DNA of 64,000 bases, from positions 62,001 to 126,000 of the forward strand of contig NW_020312481.1 in assembly GCF_002999335.1 (NCBI RefSeq), written 5' to 3'. Source of the DNA: Cyclospora cayetanensis (lineage: Eukaryota > Apicomplexa > Conoidasida > Eucoccidiorida > Eimeriidae). Position 1 is the first letter of the stretch, and each line of letters opens with the position of its first letter. This document shows positions 1-12,500 of this stretch, one piece after another. Below the pieces are notes generated by a model, which saw only the letters and a list, made by a program, of their open reading frames with translations, had not been told where the DNA came from and ran no database searches. Position numbers and translations under genes: made by a program.

Positions 1-522
1 TCCCCCTCAACGAGTCCGTTGCTGCTGCAGCAGCTGCTGCAGCAGCAAGCGCTGCAACAGCGGATCATCGCCCTCCGTTCTTCTTTTCTCTCTTGCGTTG
101 ACAGGGCCCTTCCCCCCTCCGTGTCAGCGGATACATGCAGAGCTCTGCAGCTGCTGCAGCAACAATGGGCAAGGGGCGCTCGCTTGGCGGTTTGGGGAGG
201 CGTTGAACCCGCAGCCGAAGCGGATGGCGACAGCAGTAGTGGCAACAACAGCAGCAGCAGCAGTAGCAGCAGCACAGGCGTCCCGTGCTGTTGCTGCTCA
301 GTGCCTTCAGAAGCCGTTCTCTACGAGTTGTTGTCGGCCTATGTCTTGCGGCACCACAGCGGGCAGCAGCAGCTCTTACTACCCGCCTTCGAGGCCTCCC
401 AGTTACGCGAGACTGTGGATCCTAGCAATCCTCAGGTTCTCAGGGAGCTAAGAGACGTGCTGCAGGATGAGCAGCTCTGCATGTTTTGGTGTCTTCAGTT
501 CATTTGCATGCAAGCTGCACAG

Positions 523-553
<31 letters not shown>

Positions 554-3500
554 CGCGGGGGGGGCTGACAGTGCAGCAGGTCTGCAAGGACTTTGCCGCC
601 ATGCTCCTGCAGCAGCAGCAGCTGGAGGCGAAGCTGCTTCAGGTGTATACGCAGCTGAACAAGCAGCCGGATCCCTCCACGTGCTATGCACGGCAGCACC
701 TGCAACAGGCCGGCAGCAGTAATTCCAAAAAGAGCGGCCGAAAGGGAGGCGAGGATGCCGAGGCTGCCGCTTTCGAGCTGCACGAGTTGCTGCAACTGAG
801 AGACACGCTACAACTGCAGGAGGCCGTTGTTCTCTGCCTCTCCGCCGCTAGGAGTGCTGCAAGGAATTTGGATGTTTGCAACACGAGCCCAAGCATCAGC
901 ACGCCCAACAGGCGCTGGTGCAGCGAGAGTCTTTACGGCACCTGCTCTCTGTTTTACGATGACAGGTTTTGTGGAGCTTTGGCCGCCCGCAGTGGTGAGA
1001 GACGGTCCTTGCTGCACAGTCGCCAGCTGCTGCGGCAGGCGCAGCAGCTCGGAGGATCCTGTGCTGTTGCCGCTATTTCCAGCATTCCTCTGCAGCCGCT
1101 GCTCGAGAGTTGCGAAGGCCATGGCAGCAGCGCTGCGGCAGCGGACGCTGCTGCTGCAGTGTGTGTCTTCGTCGAAAGCCCTAGCTTCGCCTCGCTGCAC
1201 AGAGACGTGATGAGCAGCTGCTTGCAGGATATCAAAGAGGCGCTTCAGCGGCAGAAGGACCAGCAGCAGGAGGCGCACAGAGGAGCGTCCTCCCCTGCGG
1301 CGTTTCCGCAGGGAGGGGGTGAAGTGTACGCAGACTTTCTGTATAGCTGCTACATCGATCACCCTGCAGCGGCTGTGCTGCTCTTAGCTGCACACGCTGC
1401 AGTGCTCGCTGGATACAAGCGCCTGCGAGGCAGCAGCACGGGTGGAAACGGGCTGCAGGATGAGGAAATCGACCTCTTTACATCCAACACTGCCGAGTTC
1501 GTGATGCCGCTGCTGCCGCATGCTCTCCAGCAGCTCCTGCTGCAGCACGACCTGCTGCAGCAGCAGAAACAGCAGCAGCAGGATCCGCTGCGGGAGGCGT
1601 TCGCTGCCCAGCTGCTGCTTCTCCTGGATGCGTCTTTGATGGCTTATCCGTTGAATCAACTGCAGGGCCTAGAGCTGATGGTGCACTCCGCGTGTGAACT
1701 CCTCGCGCAACTGCCGCAGCAGCGAAACAGACTTTTCCATCTCCTGCAGCAGACGTGTCTCCAGCGGCTGCAAACACACGGGAGTCGAGACAGCGGCAGC
1801 GGCCTTTTGCGGCTCTTGGGGAGCTATCTGTCGCTGTTTCCATACGGAGGGCATCTTACGCTGCAGTTGCTGGCGGCTCTCATCCCCCAGCCTCAGCAAC
1901 TGCAGCTGCTGCCGGCAGATGAAGAGACGGACTGCGATGCAGCGGATGTCGGTCCTGCGCTGCAGTTCTTGCTGCTTCTTTCCCAGCCGCTCGCCTCGGT
2001 GCTGTTACCCCCCACGGACGGCTTGGTTTTCGCCTCCAGTCCGAGCAGTGCAGAGAAGCCGCAACAAGAGCAGCGCGCGCTTGCCAGCAGCCTTGCAGCC
2101 GAAGGAACTGCTTCCTACACTGCTGCTGCACCCATACCTATAGAACCCTGCTTGGCACTGCTTCTCCAGCTGGACGCGCCTCAGGGGCAGCTCCTCAGAC
2201 GACAGGGATTCGACGCTTCTACCGCGAATGGCGGCGTCAAATGCTGGTCTTTTGTTCCCCCTGATGCGCGAGGACGCGTCGTTTCGGTGCCTCTGTGGCG
2301 CTACCTCCAGAGTGCAGCAGCCGCCGAAGTGCTGCTGCTGCAGCAGCTGCGCGCAGATTTCGCCGCAGAGGTCCCTCTGAAGCAGCAGGGAGGTGAGGAG
2401 GAGGACGACAACGCCTTCTGGCTAAATAGTGAGCCCTCCCCCCCCCCGCTCCCTCCGGTGCATCGGCAGCAGCAAGCAGAGATTCAGCGCGAGCAGCAGC
2501 CGCTGCAACAACAGGCCTTCTGGTCGCTACAGACTGATGGGTGCCGCCTAGAGCTCGCCAGTCTCAAATTCCCAGTAGGGGAAGGCATCCACAGCGTCAG
2601 CAACATCGCCTCTACCCCCTGCAGCGACAGCCGAACCTTTTCAGTGTGGTGGGCATTAGAGAGTCGAGGTCGCAGCGGGAATAACCAGGGATGCTTCTCT
2701 CTACTTAAGGCGGCATGGCTCCTGCTTGATCTGGGGTTGCAACATCAAGAAAATGAAGAGTGCGGACCGCTTCCAGATCCTGCCTTCAGGTGAGATGAAA
2801 GGCCCTTCAAGAGATCCTCTAGGAGGGCGAATATGAGTCGCATGCTGCATGCGGCAGACAACAGATGTGAGCTGTTTTTGCGCTAAACATGCGGCAGACA
2901 ACACATGTGAGCTGTCGCTGCGCTAAACATGCGGCAGACAACACATGTGAGCTGTTTTTGCGCTACACATGCGGCAGACAACACATGTGAGCTGTCGCTG
3001 CGCTACACATGCGGCAGACAACACATGTGAGCTGTTTTTGCGCTAAACATGCGGCAGACAACACATGTGAGCTGTTGCTTATATTCACGGCGTGTCTGCA
3101 GAGCCTTTGTTGCTGCCAGCGCTCTTTGGACCCGTGTAGCTGCGTGGCCTTCTGCTGCTCGCATGGCAGCAGAGGCGTTGATCGCAAAGGAAGTGTATGG
3201 CTGTTCCTTGGAGGATGCAGCAGCAGCTGCAGCGGATGCGTTGCGTGGAGATTCCTCGGAAACATCATCGCCCTCCTTTCTGCTGATGCCTCGCATGTAC
3301 AAACTTACCTGCATCGCTGCAAGGCGAAATCAGCTGCGGCTGCTGCTGCCAGAGGCGCTCAGCGCACTGCGGTGAGGCTGATGCTCGAGCCAGCGGCTGC
3401 CTCTTCCTTCCCCTCGAGTCCTCTCGATAGGCAGCCGTATCGGCGATTTTTTTCTATGCTTCTGACAGACCACCCAACTGCTACGTTTACTGCCGCGCTG

Positions 3501-6500
3501 GTGCGGCTGCTTTTGCGAGGCCTTACTCTGGGGATATATGGTGCCTGCTGTGTGTCTGTGTGTCTATGTGTGTCTGTTGTGTCTGTGTCTGTGTGTTACA
3601 GGGCGTGTTTGCTGCCATGCTACGTTACGGATGTGGACCGCTGTCTCCTGTTTGTACAGCAGCAGCAGCAGCAGCAGCAGCAGCGGGTCGCGTGCAAGTG
3701 CTTGGTAGAGCTGCCAGTGCAGCATCACGAGCTGTTGCTTTCGCCGGAGTTGCTGCATGCAGGCTGGCGTATGTTGCGTTGTTGCTGCGCTGTGAGCGAG
3801 CATCAGGGAGGGTGTCTGCCACTGCCCCAGCTGTTGGAGCTCCTTGCTGCGGTAGGCCTAGAAGAGCGACAGCTGCGAACTTTCAGAGTTATGCAGGGAA
3901 CGCTGCTGTTTTTGATGCAGCTGCTTCTGGTGGTGCCTCCCGTCCTTTGGACAGTCCCCTGGCAGCAGCAGCGCTTGATTGCAGCTGCGGCAGTGGCAGA
4001 GGGTCTGGAGCAGCTGCAGCAGAGCAGGCGTCGCCGCAGCAGTTTTGCAAGCGCTGCGGCAGAGGCGGGAGGGGGGGGCCAGCCTGCTGCTGCCGTTTCT
4101 TTAGCCCACACGTATCTCTTGCCGCAGGTGCAGCAGCAGCAGCACCAAAGCGATCTTCCGATTGAGCAACTGGAGGCAGCAGCGCAGCAGCAAGGTCGGG
4201 CTTTCGCTGCAATCTGTGAATTCACCCTGTGTGGCGTCTTTGCCCGCATGTGTGCGTGGGGCTTTCTGCATGCGGAAGACCGCTGTGAGGTTGCACAGCT
4301 CGTGATGCTCGTCTTGCTGCAGCTGCTGCCTTTGCTGCACTGGAGAGCTCAGCCAAGGGAGGCGGGGTCTCTCAAACTCGCGGCAAAGGAGACTGTGGCT
4401 CCTTCGCCGTGGGGGCGTAAAGACGGCGCTGGAAGCCTCGAGCACCTCGAATCTACGACAGCCTCGTACGAGCTGCAACGCGACGCTCTTGCTGTGAAGG
4501 CGGCTGCGTTGAAGGGTTCTCAAAGACAGCTCGAGGTGGGTTCGTCGTGATCTTTGCTGCTGCGTGTGGGGCCCTGCAAGTCGGGGTTGGGCCGTGGCTG
4601 CTGCTGCTGTGTGTTTGCGGGAAAAGTAAAGCCACATGTTGTCGTGCTTCTTTCTTTCCAAAGGGTCTCTTTTCCCTCTAGCGAGCGAACTTTAGGCCCC
4701 CCCCCGCTTGTGCCTTTATGACGCAGCTTTTGGAGGCGCTGCTGACGTCTTTGGCAGCGGCGAACGTCCCCGAGTCGCTAGCCGCAGTTCTGCGCTGCAA
4801 CATCGTGGCTATGAGAGGCAGAGGAGCCGTGCAGTCCGCTGTTCCCTGGGAAAGTAGCGGTAAGGGAGGTAGGGGTAGGGGCGGTAGTGGTGGTGATGCA
4901 GGCGGCAGCCGTGGCATCGGCGACACAGGCGTCAGTTCCAGTCCCAGCAGCAGCCGTGCAACGAGTGATGGACAAATTCTACTCAGTTTTTCCTCTCCAG
5001 TCCTGCGATTCTACGGATCTCTGGACGTTGCAACCTTTGCTGCAACGTCGCGGCTGTCGGCTGCCGCTGCCGCTCTCCTAGCGACACCTCCGCTGCAGCA
5101 ACTGCCGCAGCTCTGCTCTTTCGCGGAGAGTCCAGGCTTTTTCTATAAGCTCCAGCATTCGCAGCGAGATGAGGAGGGCGAGGCTCAGCAGCAGCAGCAG
5201 CAGCTCGCCTTTTGCGAATTTCCAATTTCGCTCTTGCCGGATGCCGTCTTCTTGGACCCTTACACCACGGCAGGCCGCTGGACGGGGCAGTGGAGCAAGT
5301 CTCTCCTGCATCAGCAGCTGCCTTTCGCTGCAGCTGCTGCTACAGCAGGAGGTGCAGCAGCGGCTGCAGCCGCTGCTGCATCCTCCGGTGCAGCGGCGGT
5401 AGCTCCCTGCAGGGAAATCTCGCAGTGCGTAATTCTTGGGGCTTTCGAGGCGCTGCATCACCTGCTGCTGGCTGCATGCAGTCCGAATGCAGCTTTGCGT
5501 CTGCAGCGGTTAGCTGCTGAGTTACTGCGGCTCTCCTTACAGCAGCCCCCACAGCCGCAGTGCCAGAGTCTTGTGTCACCTTCAGCTGCGGATGGCCTCC
5601 CTGTACATCCCCACGATCTCCTCGCATGGCAGCAACAGCAGCACTTTGCCTTCCTTCTCGCGTCCAGCGGCGAAGACGCCAACACAGCTGATGAGGGTGG
5701 CAGTAGCGTGAGTGCAGCTTCTTCTGCGAAGACGGGAAGAGCCGTCCAGCCGCCTCCTCCAGACAGGCTGCTATACCCAGCCACCTTCCCTCAGTGCGTC
5801 TTGGCATTCACGGACTCGCGCGTCAAAGTTACAGCAGTCTCGGTGCTCAACCTGTTGTGCGTCCTGTGGAAGCAGCAACAGCAACACCTGCAGCAACAGC
5901 AGCAACACCTGCAGCAGCTTCAGCAGCAACAGCAACAGCAGCAACACCCGCAGCACCTGCAGCTGCTTCGTCTGCCTGAGAGCTCCTGTGTGCCATACGA
6001 TCCAAACCAGAGCTTGCTGCAGCTTTTGCCGCCGTGCGAAAACATGGACAGCACCAACGGAGGCGGAGGCAGGGGTAGAAGCTGCACGGGCAGTGGCAAG
6101 AGCAGTGCTGTCTTCTGCCTAGCTGCTGCCCTCGCATTCGAGCCAGATGACTTGCAAGCTCTGCTTCAAGAAACACAGAAAATGCAAACGCCATGCGGCG
6201 TGGCGAGGCCTAACGGCAGCACCCGCCGTTGGTTGCGGACGCTGTACACAGACCGCTTTGTTGAGCGCCTACTGCGGCATTTATATGCGAAGGAGCAGCA
6301 GCTGCTCGAGTTCAGGCTGCTGCTACTGCAGTTGCTACTCCTCGCCCTCGACAGTCAGCAGCAGCTGCTGCTCACCGGCGAGGAGTCCGCGTTTGCAGCA
6401 ACTGTGCAGTTTTCGCAACAGGTGCTGCTTGACGTGCTGCAACAGCAGCAGCAAAAACAACAACAGCAAAGCCAACAGCCAGAGCAGAAGTCTGCAGGCA

Positions 6501-9500
6501 TTTTGCTGGGGGAACTCAAAGTCTTGCGGCTAGCTCTGCTGCTGCTGCAGCAGACGATCTGCGTTCACAGGCCTCGTGACGGACTGCAGCAGTTGCTGCA
6601 GCAAAGCAGCAAAGCGGCACTCACACCCCTCCGCAGCACCAGCAGCGGGGTATCAGGGGGCTGCCTGGAGGCTACGCCGCTCTGTCCAGGTGGATGGGTG
6701 CTCTTGTTGCAGATCGCGCAACTTTTGCTGCAGCAATGGGAACACATTGGATGGGGATACGGCGCAGAGTGGCTAGCTGCAGCGGCAGAGCATGCAAAAG
6801 ACAGCAGTCCGCAGCACTCGCTGCAGCCGGAGAACCTTGAGGGGATGTATTCGTGGAATGGAGAATGGGGGCAGCCTCCACAGCAGCAACTCGGGGGGCA
6901 GGCGCTGTACCAGCGGCGCATGCAGCCGCTGAATTCAACTGTTGCCTCTGCAAGCAGGCTGCTCTCTGCCGCTGCTGTTGACCTCCCGCTGTATGCAAAC
7001 GCTAGTGGCAGCAGCAGCGCTAATAACAGCAGCAGCGGAGCCAGCACCAGTAACACAAACAGTGGCAGCGGTAGCAGATCCAGCGATCAGCATCAGCAGC
7101 AGCATGAAGACATGGAGGATTACGACGCATGCACTCCACTGCTTGCAGCAGTCGAGATATGTGGGGCCTTAGCATCCATCTGCAGCATTGCTGCAACGCA
7201 GTTGCGTCACCTCCCGGTGGCATTGCGCAGCAGCAGCAGTGGCGGCAACAAGAGCAGCAGCAGCGGGGGGGGTCCCCCCCACAGCGACATCGCTGCGTAT
7301 GCGCCGTTTTTCGCATGCTTGGAGTTTCTTGCCTTCGATCAAGAACTGCTCAGTGCGCTGTTTCCATTGCAATCGTTACAGCCTTCGCAGCAGCAGGAGA
7401 GGGGGTTGGCAGCCGCCAATCCTGGTGTCGTGCCGCTGCGCTCTGCAATGGACTGTTGGATGGAATTACTTCGGGCAGCACCTCCGGTGTATTTCGAGTT
7501 CGACGGCTGTGCGGCTTTGCTCGCTGCACATCGCCGCGTGCAGAAACAGCAACAGCAGCAGCAACAGCAGCAGCAACAGCAGCAGTTGCCTGCTCTTCAC
7601 GAAGAAAGAGTCCTTGCAGTTCTGCCGCAAGATACAGAAAGGGCAAGCCTCTGCCTCGCCGGTACGGGTCAGTACGGTGCCTCGTTTTGCGTCGAAGGCA
7701 GACTGCTTCTCTTCCTCTCCCTGCATTGCAGCCTGCAGCGCCATCGGCTGCTGCAACAGCACCCTCAGCTTCCACACGCGTCGCTGTTGAAGGACCAGAA
7801 GCAGCAGCAGCAACAGCAGCACAGAACGGGCAGCAATGAGGCAGCAGTCCTCCTTGAGGGAGGAGACAGACTGAAGCAGCAGGCGCTATTTCAGTCCGTC
7901 TTCGCGCCGTGGATACTTGCTGGGCTAGCTGCCCGAGTGTCGGTGGGAGCGTCTCTTGCTGAGTCGCAGCAGCAGCTACTGCAGCGGTATACGGCGTTGT
8001 TTCTTGCGTGCCGAGATGCAGCTGTCTATCCGCTGTACATTCCTAGGCCTATTGTTGGCAGCAGTAAAGCTGCAGAGAGCCTCGCAACCTGCGAACAAGC
8101 GCCTTTCGCTCCTATGCTGCTGCCAGTCCTCTCAGTCCTTGCGACAGCTGCCTGCTACAGACAGGATCTCCTCTACCGCCGTGGCTTCTTTGAGGCTGCC
8201 GCATTCGCTGCTATCCAACTTTTGACTGCCAATTGGTGCACGGACCTTCGAGCGAGCAAGAAGCTCTCCCCGTCGAGCGGCAGCAGTTCTACAGACGATC
8301 CCACCAGCAGTACTGCCTCCACAGCAACCGCGCAGCAGCACCAGCAGCAGGGGGCTTCTCTTGCTCTGGAAATGCTACTCGGCTCCGGAGGAGTGACGTG
8401 CTTGGCGCACACGGTGCAGCCCGCACTGCTAGCGCCTCCCCAGCAGCAGCAGCAGCAGCAGCAGCAGCAATCGCTTCAGGCAGGTGCTGCTCTGCAGCAA
8501 CCCCTTTTCGACGGCGCTGTCTTCATTCCCTCCACAGACGTGCTGCAGTGCCTCACCAGCCTCAGTGCCGCCGGAGCGGAGAAAGAGAAGCTCCGGCCGG
8601 AGGGAGTCTTATACGCTGCACTGCAGGGTGTACTGGCAGTCATAGACTTAGTGCAGCACGCGCTTGGCACAGGAGGGGCCGAGCCGCAGCAGGTGATGCA
8701 GCAGGTGCTGGTGGAAGGGCTGTCTTTGCGGCAGCTCGATCCTCCAGAACTTTTGAGCATCTGCAATGCAGCCATAGACTTCTTTGCCGTTGCATCGAGC
8801 GTTTGGCCACACTTCTCGCTGCAGCAGAGACAGCAGCAGGTGGGGTTGCAGGGAGCAGTTGGACCGAAGAAGAAACAACAGCGCTGCGACACAGAGGAGC
8901 TTCTGTGGTTCCACTGGCGCAACGGCGTCGGCGAGCTGCTGTGCAGCGTGCTGCACAGTGCATGGAGAAGCAGCAGCCTCCAGCCGCATGCAACGGCAGC
9001 AGCAGGAGACGCAACGGGGTGTACAGGGCATGCCATGTCAGCCTCCTGCGTGCCAGCGGAAGAACACCTGCGGAAAGTTTCCCTAGCGCAACAGCGCCTG
9101 TGTCCAATGCTCATCTCTGCTGCCAGCAACTTGCTGCTGCATGCGGAAGCGGCGGCTCTGCTGCTGCAGCGGCAGAAGGCGCTAGCGCCAGAAGGACTGC
9201 TGTTGCAGCAGCAGACGCAGATGCAGCAGCAGCAGCAGATGCAGCAGCAGATGCACGGGCTGTCACAACGACCAACCATGCTGATGCCTCCTCCCTTTCC
9301 TGGAGGGCCTTTAGGAGGCCTCCCTTCTGAGGCATCTTCACTGGATTCTGCAGCGGCAGCACAGACTCATTGTTCTCTTGATGCGTGGGAAGGCGCTCAG
9401 CAGCACGTGTCTGCGACTGTGGCGGCAGCTCTCACGGCTCTGCTGCAGCGGTGTGCAGCGGAGGCTTCAGGTCAGTACCTCTATCGCATGTCTGAGAGCA

Positions 9501-12500
9501 CTGGAGGCGCAGCAGCAGCAGCAGCTGCTGCTGCTGCTGCTGCGCCACCCCTCGCCTTCTTGCTGCAGGGGGCAGAGGGCTTCACAGCAAGTGCGCCCCC
9601 AGGAACGCGTGCAGAAGCAGCCCGATGCAGCGTCATCGCCGGAGGGATCCTCTTCTTGTCTCATCTGCTCAATAGCGGCTGCCATTTGCCGTGGAATGGA
9701 TTTTCCTCAGCAGCAGGACCCCACTCCCACCCTCAAGAGACAGCAGTCGTCGCTGCCGCTGCCGCTGCCTCGAAAGGAGCAGTTTTGCCGCTTGCGGAGG
9801 TGCTGCTGCTCGAGGGATTCTTCCAGCGTCTCCTGTTGCAGCAGCCGCTGCTCTCTCTTGTGGCGCTCGATGGCAACGGAGCCTCGGGGGGGCCCCCAAG
9901 CTCCGCTTCTACACGGCCACCTTACGACGCTGCATGCGCTGCAGCAGCAACAGCAGCAGCAGAAGGCGCCGCTCACCCAACGCTGATGCGGCGCTCCCCA
10001 GTGCATCTCACCTACTGTCGCGTCCTCCAGCTGCTGCAGCAAGTGCTCGAGCACCTGCAGCAGCAGCAACAACATTGCCAGCAGCGAGAAGTGCCTCAGG
10101 AAACTGTTCGGTCTGCTTTAGGGATTCTCCGCTTGCTAACTCCTAGGCTGCGCTCTTTATGCAAGCACCCTCTGCAAGGAGTTTCTCTGGCCATCGCTGA
10201 GGAGGCACTGCTCTACGTAGGCATCATGCGACGGCTGCCTGCGTGGCAGCAGACGCCAGAGGACTTGCGGGTGAGCCTCTTCCTCGTCCTTAAGTGGGCT
10301 GCTGGCGGTTTTGAAGCTGCGGCGCATGCAAGGCTGCCACACAAGTATGCAGCTTAACGGCTGTGCAATGTGGCCCTGCTCGAACACCTCGCACCTGGAA
10401 CTCATTGAATCTATACATGTGTATATATATGAGGGTGTATATAGATATATGTGTGTGCTTGTGTACAAGTATATACATATGTATGTATATATACATACAT
10501 ATATATATATATACACCATGCGGCGTTCATGCAGATAGGCGCGGCCACCACAGCCACCTATATATATATATACACGTATGTAGCTTATGTGTACAGATAT
10601 TTATACATACGCATATTTATCTATGTAAATGTATGTACCTTATGAGTACAGACATATATATATGTATATATCTACATTGGGGTGATTGTTGTGGGTGCCC
10701 CTGTTTGCGTGGGTGTCGCAGGATGTTGTGGGGTCGTGGTTAACGGCTGGTCGCCTCTTGCTGCAGAGGAGCTGCAGAGCCTTAGAGGGGGCTTTATTGG
10801 CGAGTGCGCCTTTGCTCAGGCCGTGTAGCTTGCTGGAGTGTTGCAGCGCACAGCAGCAGCAGGGAACATTGGAAGCGATGCTGGAGCAGCAGCAGCAAAG
10901 CTGCAGCCGTTGCAGCTATGGCCGGCGGATTCAAGGAGATGGGCGTAGCTGTGTCTGCTGCAGCTGCTGCAGCAGAGTCAGCAGTGCCGCGGCTGCGAGC
11001 GGCTGCTCTGGACTGCCGTCTGTTTTGCAACAGGTGTGCTACGCAGAGACAGAGGGATCGATCACGTAGTTGCAGCACTCCCAAGCGGCAACAGACGCTG
11101 ACGGAAGGAAAGCCCCAAATATTCATAGATAGACAAATAGATATCGAGGCAGCGCGACGACGGCCCTATGGGCATGCAGCAGCAAAACGCAGCCGTTCGA
11201 AGTGGGGGCTTTCTGTGTCTCTGGCTGCCGCATTTTTGCATGCGTCTTGTGTCATGCGTCTTGTGTGTGTGGTGTACTGCAGCGCGGATTGCTGCTGTTA
11301 CTGCAGATTGTAAATGGCGTTGTTTCTGCCATACAGACGCTGCAACTTGTACTTCCGGTGTCTCACCAGCTGCCTCCGCCCCCCGGTCTGCAGTTGCCGC
11401 TGCAGCGGAGTGGCGGCTGCGGCGGGAGCTGCGTTCCTCTGCCGATTGGTGTTTCCCGGGAGCTGTACATACAGCTGCTGAGTGCTGATCCTGCGGTGGG
11501 GCTGGATGCCGCGCGGCGGGTGCTACAGCAGCAGCAGCAGCAGCAGCCGACGTCATCGTCTCTCATGCTGCAGTCGGCAGTGAGTGGAGGGGAGAGCGCT
11601 GCCTCACCAGCAGGAGGAGGTGCTGCAGCGGGAGACAGCTTTTCCTGGATGCCACCGGTGTCTGTCCGCCTTGGACTCTTGGGGGGCCCCCTGCTGGGAG
11701 CTGGGGGCCCCTCGAAAGAAGGCAGGCTGCTGCTGCAGGGCGTCTCTGGCAAGTGTTTCGAAGCTACTGAGGACGATACAGCCTCCACAGAGCTGTCTGC
11801 AGACTGGGTGCGTGCACTCTTCCTCCTTCTTCCCCCGCCTTAGGCTTGCCATCAGCAAGCAGTAGCAGAAAACGCAGAACCGTGGAGCAGCCGCTTCTTG
11901 ACTTTGAGATATATATATATATATATAGAGATATAGATATATATATATATATATAGATAGATAGATAGACAGATAGACAGATAGATAGATAGGTAGAGAA
12001 AGCCCCTCTGCTGGCAGGCCGAAGCGACTAGGGCGCTTTTGCGCGCATGGCATGCAGCGCAAGAGAAATATACGCATTTTAGGAAATTCTCTTTCTCCGA
12101 ACGCATGTCTTCTCCCTATGGGGGATGTATCGCAGGCCCTGTCTTGCTGTGTTTGCTGCTGCTGCCGGCGATGCACAGTTTGGGTGTCTGCTGCAGGCTG
12201 TGACCACTGCAGCCTCCGTCCTGCAGCGTGCGAGAGAATTAGGGCCTCAACTGGAGACAAAAATTTGCTGCGTATGGCAACCCCTCTTTCTGCAGGAGAC
12301 GCGGCGAGACCAGCAGCGACGCAGAAATCCTCGCACTTTCAGCGACTGCCGACCCTTTCAAAGTCTTGTGCCTGCGGCACGGTGTGAGTGTCTGTGAGTG
12401 TTTGTGTGCAAATTCTCTTTGATGCAGGTGCTGACAGCCGGTGGACAGCGGTTGCTGCCGCTGTCTCTCTTGCTGCAGCCGGAGGGGCAGCCCCTTTTGC

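Noticed and set aside
19..2000. Multiple overlapping ORFs on both strands in the CAG-rich region
   Set aside because: CAG/CTG repeats are stop-free in all frames, so the extra frames are shadows of the giant gene.
10290..10640. Tyr/Ile-rich ORFs
   Set aside because: They come from the AT microsatellite in an intron.
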